The notes: a model not told the origin generated them from the letters alone. A DNA stretch of 64,000 nt from an uncultured Draconibacterium sp. (GCF_963677575.1 NZ_OY782038.1:1302001-1366000); one strand, 5' to 3'; positions 52,218 through 61,320 are shown, counted from the first letter of the stretch. Translations and numbers: made by a program.

Positions 52218-52235
52218 GGTCTGACAAGTCAGACC
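52218..52235. repeat. Perfect 8-bp hairpin in a 248-bp gap
   Basis: GGTCTGAC-AA-GTCAGACC (52218-52235), in a spacer that also has ATGGCAGGCG at 52197-52206. The same spacer motif lies before the AbiJ-like gene. Confidence 0.6.
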
Positions 52236-52344
52236 ACTCGCCCACTCTCTTGCAGGTATGACACTCCCAATTTCATCGGGATCGCCACAACCTCATCCAC
52301 CACTGTTATGCCGCATGTTGACAAAACAAAAATACAGCTAAAGT

Positions 52345-52602
52345 ATGATTGGAATTAAATTGGCATATTATAGAAAAAAAGACTGGAAACGATTCCTGAA
52401 AATAATTGATGACAGGGAAAGTATGCATGACACCTGGGTTGAGTGGCATAAAGACTTTCTCAAAGTAAAAAATGAACTTGCTGCAAAAGGACTGGAAGTT
52501 ATTGTTGTTGAAATTGATTTAGACGAATTAACAAATTATTGCAAACAGAGAGGAATTAAAAACGACGGGAAAGCTCGTTCTCAGTTTGTTCAAGCGAAAT
52601 AA
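52345..52602 (+). CDS. Small hypothetical protein (85 aa)
   Basis: 85 aa with a strongly charged helix KKDWKRFLKIIDDRESMHDTWVEWHKDFLKVKNELAAKG and a C-terminal LDELTNYCKQRGIKNDGKARSQFVQ. I recognise no named domain, though the composition and clean start-stop are those of a real gene. It is the first of three same-strand genes up to 53665, with gaps of 61 and 48 nt. Confidence 0.55.
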   Translation: MIGIKLAYYRKKDWKRFLKIIDDRESMHDTWVEWHKDFLKVKNELAAKGLEVIVVEIDLDELTNYCKQRGIKNDGKARSQFVQAK

Positions 52603-52663
52603 AAAATTGACAAAAGAATTAATTCTATAATTATAAGACTAAAAGTCAAAATAATTTAATCTA

Positions 52664-52921
52664 ATGGACGAAGAGCACATTGAAAAAATCAAACAAATAT
52701 TAACGGATTGGAATCCTCTTGGAGAAAGAGCCAACCAGGTTCCGGATTTGGATAATTATGAGACGGAGACTATTGATATATTGTTTTACATCGACAAAAA
52801 ATCATCATCAAATTACATTAACAAGATAATGGTTGAGATTATAACAGAGGCATTTGGTGTGGACCTGAATTTGAAAGAAACAATAAAATATGCTCACAGG
52901 ATCAGAGAAATAATAAAATGA
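52664..52921 (+). CDS. Small DUF1871-like protein
   Basis: 85 aa. ILTDWNPLGERANQVPDLDNYETETIDILFYIDK resembles DUF1871, a small helical family of unknown function. The rest ends KETIKYAHRIREIIK. Similarity is by memory of the WDP(L/I)G-type motif and is moderate. Confidence 0.55.
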   Translation: MDEEHIEKIKQILTDWNPLGERANQVPDLDNYETETIDILFYIDKKSSSNYINKIMVEIITEAFGVDLNLKETIKYAHRIREIIK

Positions 52922-52969
52922 AAAACTGAACACAAGCGTGGTATAAAGAATCCAAAAAATCAACTAACT

Positions 52970-53665
52970 ATGAAAACATCAATCAAAATCTTACTCGTAA
53001 TGGCAATTTTTATTTCAGGTTGTACAGAAAGCACCAAAAGCACAGTGGAATATGGCGATTGCTCCATTTCTGTTAACGGTATTCAATTTTCAAAATCATT
53101 AAACAACGGGGAAAAACTAACCGGGCAAAAAAGCGAAAATAAACTTGAATTTAATAGCGGAGAGAAAAGCGATTTTTTCAATGAGCCTAATGGAAAGGAT
53201 AAATATTCGAATGCACCGATGTTACTTACCCAGGTTAACAACAATGAGCCTTTTACATTTATTACCAAAGTTAGCCCCGAATTTTCTGAAACATATGATG
53301 CCGGCGCCCTTTACCTATTTGTAAATAACGATAAATGGACAAAGTTTGCTTTTGAAATGGACGAAAGAAAACTGACCAGAATTGTTACAGTACGAACCAA
53401 TGGCACTTCAGACGACAACAATCACGATGCTATTGTTGCAAAAAGTGTATTCCTTAAAATATCTTCCAATGCCGAATCTGTTGGTTTTTATTACTCAACA
53501 GACAGTATTAACTGGCAATTAGTAAGAGTATATAAAAACGATTTCCCTGCGGCAACTTATATTGGCATTAGTTCTCAATCTCCTTTAGGCAGTGGTATTA
53601 AAACAACATTTGAAAACTTGTCGTTAACCAATGTTGCGATTAAAGATTTTAGAAAAGGAATTTAA
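52970..53665 (+). CDS. DUF1349-like lipoprotein
   Basis: 231 aa with a lipoprotein signal ending FISGC (Cys at 18). The mature part matches DUF1349: PFTFITKVSPEFSETYDAGALYLFVNNDKWTKFAFEMDE, then GFYYSTDSINWQLVRVYKNDF, a concanavalin-like fold that may bind carbohydrate. It is probably surface or periplasmic. No partner. Confidence 0.8.
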   Translation: MKTSIKILLVMAIFISGCTESTKSTVEYGDCSISVNGIQFSKSLNNGEKLTGQKSENKLEFNSGEKSDFFNEPNGKDKYSNAPMLLTQVNNNEPFTFITKVSPEFSETYDAGALYLFVNNDKWTKFAFEMDERKLTRIVTVRTNGTSDDNNHDAIVAKSVFLKISSNAESVGFYYSTDSINWQLVRVYKNDFPAATYIGISSQSPLGSGIKTTFENLSLTNVAIKDFRKGI

Positions 53666-53709
53666 CCGACAGAAAACAACAGGAAAGGAAAAAAATTAAC
53701 CAACATATT

Positions 53710-54486
53710 TTATTCTTCTTTTTTCGCTTCTTCCCAAATTTCGTCCATCTCGGCAAGACTCATATCGTGCAGGCTTTTTCCCTGCATAAGTGTTTTGCTT
53801 TCGAGGTAATTAAAGCGTTTTATAAATTTTATATTGGTGCGTTCCAGTGCAGCTTCAGGATCAATATCATACAAACGGGCAGCATTTACAACGGCAAAAA
53901 GTAAATCGCCAAACTCAGCTTCCATTTTATCTTTGTCGGCTTTGTTTATTTCAACACTCAGCTCGTCAACTTCTTCTTTTACTTTATCCCAAACCTGCTC
54001 TTTGTATTCCCAGTCGAAACCAACACCACGTACTTTTTCCTGAATACGGTTGGCTTTTACCAACGCCGGCATGGCAGCAGGCACACCTTCCAAAACACGC
54101 TTGTTGCCGCCTTTCTCTTTCAATTTTAATGCTTCCCAGTTTTCAGCAACTTTATCAGCCGATCCATCAACATCAACATCGCCAAAAATATGCGGATGCC
54201 GGTAAACCAGTTTTTCGTTTATCCCCTCCAGTACGTCGCCAATATCGAAAGCACCTTTTTCATCTCCTATTTTAGCATAAAAAACAATGTGCAACATTAT
54301 GTCGCCCAGTTCTTTTTTTATTTCCTGCAAATCGTTTTTCAAAATGGCATCGCCCAACTCATAAGTTTCCTCAATAGTTAATTTGCGCAACGACTCCAGT
54401 GTTTGTTTTTTATCCCACGGGCATTTTTCGCGCAATTCGTCCATTATATCCAGCAAGCGTTTAAACTCTTCTACTTTTTTTTGCAT
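53710..54486 (-). CDS. mazG: Nucleoside triphosphate pyrophosphohydrolase MazG
   Basis: 258 aa, two MazG repeats. First repeat: CPWDKKQTLESLRKLTIEETYELGDAI, KKELGDIMLHIVF (the EExxE and ExxD metal-binding patterns). The second repeat has VKEEVDELSVEINKADKDKMEAEFGDLLFAVVNAARL. It hydrolyses non-canonical or excess NTPs to NMP and pyrophosphate in the cytoplasm. Transcribed away from the neighbouring DUF3098 gene from a shared 63-nt region. Confidence 0.95.
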   Translation of the reverse strand: MQKKVEEFKRLLDIMDELREKCPWDKKQTLESLRKLTIEETYELGDAILKNDLQEIKKELGDIMLHIVFYAKIGDEKGAFDIGDVLEGINEKLVYRHPHIFGDVDVDGSADKVAENWEALKLKEKGGNKRVLEGVPAAMPALVKANRIQEKVRGVGFDWEYKEQVWDKVKEEVDELSVEINKADKDKMEAEFGDLLFAVVNAARLYDIDPEAALERTNIKFIKRFNYLESKTLMQGKSLHDMSLAEMDEIWEEAKKEE

Positions 54487-54490
54487 AAAC

Positions 54491-54524
54491 TTTGAACCTT
54501 TTATTTTTCGGGTGTATATCTTTG
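54491..54524 (+). promoter_or_regulatory. Promoter of the DUF3098/sigma operon
   Basis: TTTG (54491-54494), a 22-nt spacer, then TATCTTTG (54517-54524), 25 nt before the DUF3098 ATG. Slightly longer spacing than 19-21. Confidence 0.6.
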
Positions 54525-54549
54525 GGTAAAGGTATAATTAAGAATAAAG

Positions 54550-54756
54550 ATGAAAATTTTTGACCGTAAAAAATATATTCTGCTCGGATTAGTTATAATC
54601 TTATTAATATTTGGCTTCGGGTTAATGGCCGGACCAACGGCAGTACAAGGCGAATTTCATGATGCGATTTTTAGTTTCCGAAGAATAACGCTTGCACCAG
54701 TACTAATTCTTGCAGCCTACGGATCGATGATTTTTATTATTTTTAAGCGCAAGTGA
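54550..54756 (+). CDS. DUF3098 family small membrane protein
   Basis: 68 aa with two transmembrane helices (~9-28 and ~48-66). FGLMAGPTAVQGEFHDAIFSFRRITLAPVLILAAYG is characteristic of DUF3098 (FSFRRITLAP). The function is unknown. It overlaps the sigma factor start (GTGA). Confidence 0.8.
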   Translation: MKIFDRKKYILLGLVIILLIFGFGLMAGPTAVQGEFHDAIFSFRRITLAPVLILAAYGSMIFIIFKRK

Positions 54757-55328
54757 TTTTTAAGAAAAATATAGCCCGATTAACAAACGAGGAACTGATG
54801 GCGGCCATAAAAAACGGCGATCAATCGGCTTTCTCGGAATTGTACGAACGATTTAATCAGCGTTTGTACTACTATTTTTTTCGTATGCTGGGCAACGACA
54901 AAGAACTGGCCAATGATTTTCTGCAAGACCTGTTTCTGAAAATCATCAACAAACCGGAACTATTTAAGCCCGGACACAAATTTACGAGCTGGATTTTTAC
55001 AGTAGCTCACAATATGTGTAAAAACGAATACCGCAGCCGCGAAGTACGTAAGATTATCAGCAACGATGAAAATCCTGATGAATTTCTGGCAGATGAAAAT
55101 TCGTTTGAAGAGACCCTAAAAAAGGAGCACCTCATCACACAATTATTTACCGAAATTGAATACCTGGAAGAAGACCAAAAAGCAATATTACTACTGAAAT
55201 ACAAGGAGAATTTTAGTCTGAAAGAGATTTCGGAAATACTGGAACTGCCGGTTGGAACCATCAAATCCAGGTTGTATTATGCACGTGTTGAGTTAACAAA
55301 AAAACTAACAACCAAATCGTTACTTTAA
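54753..55328 (+). CDS. ECF-like RNA polymerase sigma factor
   Basis: 191 aa from a GTG at 54753 that overlaps the DUF3098 stop. Region 2 (FSELYERFNQRLYYYFFRMLGNDKELANDFLQDLFLKII) and region 4 (DQKAILLLKYKENFSLKEISEILELPVGTIKSRLYYARVEL) are intact. It probably drives a small regulon, with the next gene as a candidate anti-sigma. No feature ties it to a known signal. It is a second sigma locus besides the one at 13 kb and is distinct from it. Confidence 0.88.
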   Translation: MIFKKNIARLTNEELMAAIKNGDQSAFSELYERFNQRLYYYFFRMLGNDKELANDFLQDLFLKIINKPELFKPGHKFTSWIFTVAHNMCKNEYRSREVRKIISNDENPDEFLADENSFEETLKKEHLITQLFTEIEYLEEDQKAILLLKYKENFSLKEISEILELPVGTIKSRLYYARVELTKKLTTKSLL

Positions 55329-55338
55329 ACAGAACAGT

Positions 55339-55926
55339 ATGAAAAACAATATGATAAGCGACAAAGAATTAAGCTCCATTTTTAGCCAGGATGCTGCCAA
55401 CCGTTTCCCCGACGAAGCAGTTCGCGATCGCCTTGAATATGCATTTATGGTAAAAAGCCGAGGCTACAAAACCACACAAAATTCTTTCCTCGGGCTGTTT
55501 GCCTGGCTGTTTTCATGGTCGAATCTTCCGTTAAAAGCAGCAATGGTTTCGGTTGTATTACTCTTTTCGTTGGTAAATATTAAAAATGTAGAAACACCAA
55601 TATTGCAGCAAATGCAGGATACTACTCTGAATACGATACCTTTTCATATCGATTCATCACAAACTTCGCCTCATTTTGCTGACACCTGCTCTATTTCCAA
55701 ATTGATTAAAAGCCACAGTGAAAAAAAGACCGGGCAATCAGAAAAAGAAATTTCTATTCTACCAAATTCTGGTTTTGTTACGACGCAACTTTCATCAAAC
55801 GCTGATAATAATGCTCCATTTGTTGTTCCAGATCGTTATGTTTTGTCTGATCGTCGAATTTTGAGGAAACAGCAATCAGTTGGTTCAGGTAATACAATTC
55901 CCGCTGAATCTCCTCTTTTAGTCTAA
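55339..55926 (+). CDS. Predicted anti-sigma-like membrane protein
   Basis: 195 aa. A ~60-residue N-terminal part (DKELSSIFSQDAANRFPDEAVRDRLEYAFMVK) precedes a transmembrane helix at ~73-92 and an exported tail rich in Ser and Asn. It begins 11 nt after the sigma gene. No known domain is clear, but size, topology and position suggest an anti-sigma factor. The last ~149 nt run antiparallel over the end of the DUF2723 gene on the other strand, so one of the two C-termini may be shorter in reality. Confidence 0.65.
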   Translation: MKNNMISDKELSSIFSQDAANRFPDEAVRDRLEYAFMVKSRGYKTTQNSFLGLFAWLFSWSNLPLKAAMVSVVLLFSLVNIKNVETPILQQMQDTTLNTIPFHIDSSQTSPHFADTCSISKLIKSHSEKKTGQSEKEISILPNSGFVTTQLSSNADNNAPFVVPDRYVLSDRRILRKQQSVGSGNTIPAESPLLV

Positions 55927-58771
55927 GTTGCTGACGATCTTTCAGACTGTTGTAAAATTCGAACATTTCCGTAACATCTCTTTCTAACTCATCGAATAAA
56001 AGCGTGGTTTCATTAATATGCCCCGTTGCAAGCATTAATTCAAGCTGTTTAATTGTAAAAATATCATACGGAATTTTTGATAGCGGAATTTCTTTAGCAC
56101 ACTTCTTAAGCAAGTGAAAAGCTTTCTCCTTCTCCCCTTTTTGAATCAGTAAACTCGCCACTTCGTTAAAGATATTTCGCGCCTGAAAAACATTCAGATT
56201 TACAACAGTGTTCCAGTCGGCATATACTGTGGGATCAGAAATATTACCCCAACGAAACGTATCAGTCAATTTCTCCGCAATTACTTCCGGGTCGCATTTT
56301 CCTAAAGAGTATACACTGCTTGAATTATTTTTTTCAGGAATGAGGCGATAAACAAAACCCTCGCATTGTAAATAGGCGCCCAAACCATGTTGCACCGCCT
56401 CATTTTTCGACACAAAACATATCGGACGTTTCGCAGCATTCGAACTGATAATATCCCAAAATACCAGTTCGTGTTTGTATAAAACGTTTTTCCCTTCAAG
56501 CGAAACAGGAATTTTCCCACTTTCCCCATTAGCCTCAACCTGCAGGTTCAGTTTGGTTAAGGGAATAAAATTTACACGATCGCCCGAGTTCAGCATCACT
56601 TTTGCGTTGTTATTTTCAAGGCTCAGAAAATTCAGTGCTTCCTGCCACGAGGTATCGCGGTTAAACTTTTTCAATACCGGCACATAAGCCAGTTCGCCAT
56701 GATCGTACTTGTGTTGAGCTAACATCATTTTTAAACCGGCATCATTATATTTCGGATTTCGTAAACCACCTATAAACCAGTTGGCCGCTAAGAATGGCAT
56801 AATCACAATTCGCACGTCGGTGCGCAGTTCTTCCACCTCCTGACAATAAAGCAACGGATAAGTATCGTTATCGCCACTGGTAAAAAGAATGGCGTTTGGA
56901 GGACATGATTTTAATATATTTTCGGCCAGATCGCGGGCAGCATACCTGCCGGAACGATCGTGGTCGTTAAAATTCTGAGAAGCCATTAATACCGGCCCGG
57001 CTAAAAGCAGCACAAGCAAAGCCGGCACAGCAACTTTTGCGTTTTTTATTTTTTGCTGAATCAGGTTAACTGCTGCCACTAAACTTACCCCCACCCAAAT
57101 GGAGAAAGCCAGAAACGCTCCAACAAAAACATAGTCGCGCTCGCGTGGAGTAATGGGAATTTCATTAATATAAACCGTAAGTCCAAGCCCACCCATAATA
57201 AACAGTGCCAGCACAATAAAAAAGGTCTGTCGGTTTGTTTTGTATTGATAGAAAGCCCCTAATAAGCCCATCAAAAGCGGAAGAAAAAAGTAAGTGTTTC
57301 GCGCCCTGTTGTTTTTTAGCCAGCCTGGCACCTTATCCTGCGGACCAAGCCTGACATTATCGACAAAATCGATTCCCGAAAGCCAGTTTCCGTTCATAAT
57401 TGTTCCTTTGCCCTGCCGGTCGTTTTGGCGGCCCACAAAATTCCACATAAAATAGCGGCCAAACATAAAACCAAACTGGTAACGCGCAAAAAACTTTAAC
57501 TGATCGGAAAAGCGGGGAACGACAATCGTTTTTTGCTCTCCGTTACGCTGTTTGGCAACAACGCGTTTTCCTGAAATATTTATCCAGCTGTTGTAAGCTT
57601 TTATATGGTTTTCATCGCTGCTCGACATTCGAGGAAACCAGGTACACGTTCGTTCATCGTATTCGTAATCGGGAGCCAGATCTATTGGTTCGTATTTATC
57701 GTCGATAAAATCATACGAAGAACGCTCATTTACATCTAATAAAGGTGAATTGTAGTTCTGTCCATAAAGCAATGGTCGTTTCGGATATTGTTCCCGGTTC
57801 AGGTAATTGATCAATGAAAAAATGTTATTGGGCTCACCAAAATTCACAGGTGGATTTGCCGAAGAACGGATGATATTTACGGAATAAACGGAGAAACCAA
57901 GCAGTAAAAATAACACTGAAAGTGTGGCAAGTTCGCATATCGATTTTTGTTTCTTTTTAAAATAAAAAAGCAGCGATGCCAGTAATGCAAGAATAAAAAA
58001 TATTCCTAAAAGTGTTCCCGAATGTAGAGGTAAACTTAGCTCGTTAACAAAAAACAAATCGAACCTTGAAAGCAGAAACATTACCAACGGCGTTAAAACA
58101 TATAATACCCCTAACAAAACGCCCAGCCCTAATCCGAAGAAAAGAGTCAGGTTCTTTACGGAGTACCCGTATTTTCTAAATCCCATAATCATTACCACCG
58201 AAGGTAAAACCAGTAAATTCAACAAATGCACGCCAATTCCCAAACCGGTAATCAGTGCTAAAAAAAGTATCCATTTTTCGTTGCCTGGCTGTCCGAACTG
58301 TTCTTCCCATTTTAACGCCACCCAAAACGAGAGAATCAAAAAAAACATGGAAAGCGCATACACTTCGCCTTCAACTGCCGAAAACCAAAACGAGTCGCTA
58401 ACCGCAAAAGTCAGGGCACCAATAATAGCACTCCCAATAATTACGGTTAGTGATTCCATCATCTTTGAAGCCAGCTTAATAATAACGTGATAAAGAAAAA
58501 AGATGGTTAAGGCACTGAAAAAGCCCGACATTAAATTGATTGTCCATGCAATTTTCTGAGGATTTCCGAATGACAACAACGAAAACAAACGCCCCAACAA
58601 CATAAAAAGAGGTGCCCCGGCGGGGTGATTCACCTCCAGTTTTGAGGCTGAAAGTATAAACTCACTGCAATCCCAAAAACTGGTTGTGGGTTCCAGGGTT
58701 AAAACATAAATAACCAACGAAATAAGAAAAACAAACAGGCCTGTACTATTTACAACTGACTTTGTGCGCAT
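55778..58771 (-). CDS. DUF2723 (GT117-like) membrane protein
   Basis: 997 aa. The N-terminal ~400 residues contain about ten transmembrane helices, starting LFVFLISLVIYVLTLEPTTSFWDCSEFILSASKLEVNHPAGAPLFMLLGRL, whose WDCSEF and HPAGAP are the DUF2723/PMT-like catalytic signatures. Further membrane helices follow at ~510-590. A soluble C-terminal part (~600-997) includes ANAILFTSGDNDTYPLLYCQ and tetratricopeptide-like repeats at the end. Proteins of this family are proposed O-glycosyltransferases using a lipid-linked sugar. The last 149 nt overlap the convergent gene. Confidence 0.85.
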   Translation of the reverse strand: MRTKSVVNSTGLFVFLISLVIYVLTLEPTTSFWDCSEFILSASKLEVNHPAGAPLFMLLGRLFSLLSFGNPQKIAWTINLMSGFFSALTIFFLYHVIIKLASKMMESLTVIIGSAIIGALTFAVSDSFWFSAVEGEVYALSMFFLILSFWVALKWEEQFGQPGNEKWILFLALITGLGIGVHLLNLLVLPSVVMIMGFRKYGYSVKNLTLFFGLGLGVLLGVLYVLTPLVMFLLSRFDLFFVNELSLPLHSGTLLGIFFILALLASLLFYFKKKQKSICELATLSVLFLLLGFSVYSVNIIRSSANPPVNFGEPNNIFSLINYLNREQYPKRPLLYGQNYNSPLLDVNERSSYDFIDDKYEPIDLAPDYEYDERTCTWFPRMSSSDENHIKAYNSWINISGKRVVAKQRNGEQKTIVVPRFSDQLKFFARYQFGFMFGRYFMWNFVGRQNDRQGKGTIMNGNWLSGIDFVDNVRLGPQDKVPGWLKNNRARNTYFFLPLLMGLLGAFYQYKTNRQTFFIVLALFIMGGLGLTVYINEIPITPRERDYVFVGAFLAFSIWVGVSLVAAVNLIQQKIKNAKVAVPALLVLLLAGPVLMASQNFNDHDRSGRYAARDLAENILKSCPPNAILFTSGDNDTYPLLYCQEVEELRTDVRIVIMPFLAANWFIGGLRNPKYNDAGLKMMLAQHKYDHGELAYVPVLKKFNRDTSWQEALNFLSLENNNAKVMLNSGDRVNFIPLTKLNLQVEANGESGKIPVSLEGKNVLYKHELVFWDIISSNAAKRPICFVSKNEAVQHGLGAYLQCEGFVYRLIPEKNNSSSVYSLGKCDPEVIAEKLTDTFRWGNISDPTVYADWNTVVNLNVFQARNIFNEVASLLIQKGEKEKAFHLLKKCAKEIPLSKIPYDIFTIKQLELMLATGHINETTLLFDELERDVTEMFEFYNSLKDRQQLRLKEEIQRELYYLNQLIAVSSKFDDQTKHNDLEQQMEHYYQRLMKVAS

Positions 58772-58897
58772 ATATTTTTTGGAGTTAATACACGCATTTA
58801 ATTAAAAGTTCATTTTTTTAAGTCCTTGTATATTTTCATGCACCGTCGGAAAAAAGAATTTAATATATTGCGCGTATTAATAAATAAAAACAATACT

Positions 58898-59047
58898 ATG
58901 ATTTTAGGAGTATCAGAGTGGTTAAGCGGCAAATTAGGCTGGAATGTAACAACAATTAGAATTGCATTTGTTGTTGGCGTATTTATTTTTGGTGTAGGAC
59001 TGGGATTGTACTTTATTCTTTGGCTTGTAAAGATGTTTTCGAAATAA
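58898..59047 (+). CDS. PspC-domain small membrane protein
   Basis: 49 aa from the ATG at 58898; 24 preceding open codons are unlikely to be translated. It has the opening SEWLSGKLGWNVTTIRIAFVV of the PspC domain, then one transmembrane helix with GVGLGLYFILWLV. It is a minimal PspC, probably for membrane stress, with no phage-shock neighbours. Confidence 0.75.
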   Translation: MILGVSEWLSGKLGWNVTTIRIAFVVGVFIFGVGLGLYFILWLVKMFSK

Positions 59048-59125
59048 AAAAATTGCCAATACCCTCATCAGTCAGAAATTGAATATCAAAGCCTTCCAAC
59101 ATTCGAAAGTGGCAATATATTTTCG

Positions 59126-59133
59126 TAAATTTG
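59126..59133 (+). promoter_or_regulatory. -7 promoter element of phoH
   Basis: TAAATTTG matches TAnnTTTG, 27 nt before the TTG start at 59161. No clear -33. Confidence 0.45.
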
Positions 59134-59160
59134 CCCTGCTTAAATTTTTAAGATTAAACA

Positions 59161-60150
59161 TTGGATAAACAAATTTTACTGGAAGGAATTGATCTCCTTG
59201 AGTTTTTTGGAGTAAACAATTCGAAAATTGAACTGATAAAAAGGCTTTTCCCAAAAATTAAGATCACCGCTCGGGGCCACGCCTTGTTCGTTCAGGGAGA
59301 ACCAAAGGAAATCAAAGCTTTTGAGAAAAAGTTCGCCCTCATTCTCGATCATTATTATCAGTACAATATGCTCTCGGAAGAAATTATTCATGAGCTATTG
59401 GATTCGGGAATTTCATCGTTTGAAGAAAACAGTAACAGCGAACCCGACATTATCGTTTTTGGTAACAGCGGAAAACCGGTTCGTGCCCGCACGCCCAACC
59501 AACGCCGTTTGGTGGAAGCCAGTGCAAAAAACGATTTGATTTTTGCCATTGGTCCGGCCGGAACAGGAAAAACATATACCGCAATTGCACTGGCGGTAAA
59601 AGCACTAAAAAATAAAGAGATTCGTAAGATCATTCTTAGTCGTCCAGCTGTTGAGGCTGGCGAAAACCTGGGGTTTCTTCCCGGTGATTTAAAAGATAAG
59701 ATCGATCCGTATTTACAACCGCTTTACGATGCTTTGCAGGATATGATCCCACCGAAAAAACTGGAAGAATTTATGAAAGACGGTGTGATACAAATTGCTC
59801 CGCTGGCTTTTATGCGTGGACGAACATTGAGCAACGCATACGTTATTCTCGACGAGGCGCAAAATACCACCGTTAATCAGTTGAAAATGTTTTTAACCCG
59901 AATGGGACTCAACGCCAAATTTATTATTACCGGCGACGTTACACAGATCGACCTTCCACGAAAAAGTAACTCGGGCCTGATACAGGCCCTGAAAATTTTA
60001 AAGGGAATTAAAAACATTGCAAACATTTATTTCGATAAAAAAGACATTGTTCGCCACCGCTTGGTGCGCGACATTGTAGAAGCTTACGATAAACATGCGG
60101 AGGAGAAAATTGAGATAAAAACTGAAGCAAAAGATAAAGGTGATCAGTAA
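59161..60150 (+). CDS. phoH: PhoH-like ATPase
   Basis: 329 aa. The start is a TTG at 59161; no earlier conventional start fits, and the conserved N-terminus follows at once (LLEGIDLLEFFGVNNSKIELIKRLFPKIKITARG). Walker A GPAGTGKT at 131-138; Walker B VILDEAQNTT; later ITGDVTQIDLPR. PhoH-family proteins are RNA-linked ATPases, often near YbeY or PhoB genes, which are not seen here. It acts in the cytoplasm. Confidence 0.92.
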   Translation: MDKQILLEGIDLLEFFGVNNSKIELIKRLFPKIKITARGHALFVQGEPKEIKAFEKKFALILDHYYQYNMLSEEIIHELLDSGISSFEENSNSEPDIIVFGNSGKPVRARTPNQRRLVEASAKNDLIFAIGPAGTGKTYTAIALAVKALKNKEIRKIILSRPAVEAGENLGFLPGDLKDKIDPYLQPLYDALQDMIPPKKLEEFMKDGVIQIAPLAFMRGRTLSNAYVILDEAQNTTVNQLKMFLTRMGLNAKFIITGDVTQIDLPRKSNSGLIQALKILKGIKNIANIYFDKKDIVRHRLVRDIVEAYDKHAEEKIEIKTEAKDKGDQ

Positions 60151-60240
60151 ATCATACTTCAGTTGATGAAATCGTTAAAACAAGAGTACAATTTGACAAT
60201 TTATCAGTTCTACAATTTCCTAAGTTAAACAAAAACCAGC

Positions 60241-60248
60241 TAAATTTG
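60241..60248 (+). promoter_or_regulatory. -7 promoter element of purC
   Basis: TAAATTTG matches TAnnTTTG, 67 nt before the purC ATG, leaving a leader in which I see no riboswitch. Confidence 0.45.
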
Positions 60249-60315
60249 TAACAAAAGCGGAAAAGGATTTTAACACAGACAATAAGTATAATACAACAAT
60301 AAATATTCAACAAAA

Positions 60316-61266
60316 ATGGGTAACGCACTTACAAAAACAAGTTTCAATTTTCCGGGACAAAAAAGCCACTACAAAGGTAAAGTTCGCGACGTATACAACA
60401 TCAACGACGATTTTTTGGTGATGGTTGTTTCCGATCGTATTTCAGCATTCGACGTGGTACTGCCAAAAGGAATTCCTTTTAAAGGCCAGGTACTAAACCA
60501 GATTGCAGAGAAATTTTTGGATGCTACGGCTGATATTGTTCCGAACTGGAAAATAGCAACACCCGATCCGAACGTAACAGTGGGTCATTTTTGCGAAACT
60601 TTCCCGGTAGAAATGATCGTGCGAGGTTATTTAACCGGAAGTTCGTGGAGATTGTATAAAAATGGCGGTCGCGATATTTGCGGCGTTCCACTTCCTGAAG
60701 GTTTGAAAGAACACCAGGCTTTTCCTGAGCCGCTGTTAACACCAACTACAAAAGCAGAACAAGGTGCACACGACGAAAATATTTCGCGCGAAGAAATCAT
60801 CAAACAAGGATTGGTTTCGGAAGAAGATTACAAAGAACTGGAACGTATTTCGCTGGCTCTTTTTAAACGTGGTAGCGAAATTGCCAAAGAAATGGGATTG
60901 ATTTTGGTAGATACCAAATACGAGTTCGGTAAAAAAGATGGCCAGATTTACCTGATCGACGAAATTCACACGCCCGATTCATCGCGTTATTTCTACGCCG
61001 ATGGTTACCAGGAACGTTTTGATAAAGGCGAAAACCAAAAGCAGCTTTCAAAAGAATTTGTTCGCGAGTGGCTGATGGAAAACAATTTCCAGGGCCGCGA
61101 TGGCGATGTACTTCCTGAAATTCCTGAATCGTTTGTTAATGAGGTATCAGAAAGATACATTGAATTGTACGAAAACATCACCGGCGATAAATTTGTAAAA
61201 TCCGACACTTCGAAAATTGAAGAACGTATTGAAACTGCCGTTAACGATTTTTTGAAGCAAGCTTAA
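60316..61266 (+). CDS. purC: Phosphoribosylaminoimidazole-succinocarboxamide synthase
   Basis: 316 aa, the longer bacterial/eukaryotic-like form. KGKVRDVYNINDDFLVMVVSDRISAFDVVLPKGIPFKG, then EMIVRGYLTGSSWRLY and LVDTKYEFG, IYLIDEIHTPDSSRYF are classical SAICAR synthetase motifs. It joins CAIR and aspartate in de novo purine synthesis, using ATP. It is a single gene with its own terminator. Confidence 0.96.
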   Translation: MGNALTKTSFNFPGQKSHYKGKVRDVYNINDDFLVMVVSDRISAFDVVLPKGIPFKGQVLNQIAEKFLDATADIVPNWKIATPDPNVTVGHFCETFPVEMIVRGYLTGSSWRLYKNGGRDICGVPLPEGLKEHQAFPEPLLTPTTKAEQGAHDENISREEIIKQGLVSEEDYKELERISLALFKRGSEIAKEMGLILVDTKYEFGKKDGQIYLIDEIHTPDSSRYFYADGYQERFDKGENQKQLSKEFVREWLMENNFQGRDGDVLPEIPESFVNEVSERYIELYENITGDKFVKSDTSKIEERIETAVNDFLKQA

Positions 61267-61289
61267 AAGAATAACAACATAAAATGAAG

Positions 61290-61320
61290 ACACCTGCTTA
61301 AATTTAAGCGGGTGTTTTTG
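61290..61320 (+). terminator. Terminator of purC
   Basis: ACACCTGCTTAAA / TTTAAGCGGGTGT (61290-61302 with 61303-61315, one mismatch), followed by TTTTTG. Confidence 0.85.

Noticed and set aside
52113..52358. 81-codon open frame at the IS1182 right end
   Set aside because: It straddles the element boundary and a perfect hairpin and ends inside the start of the next gene.
60249..60315. Riboswitch in the purC leader
   Set aside because: The leader is short and AT-rich, and I see no purine-riboswitch core or paired arms.
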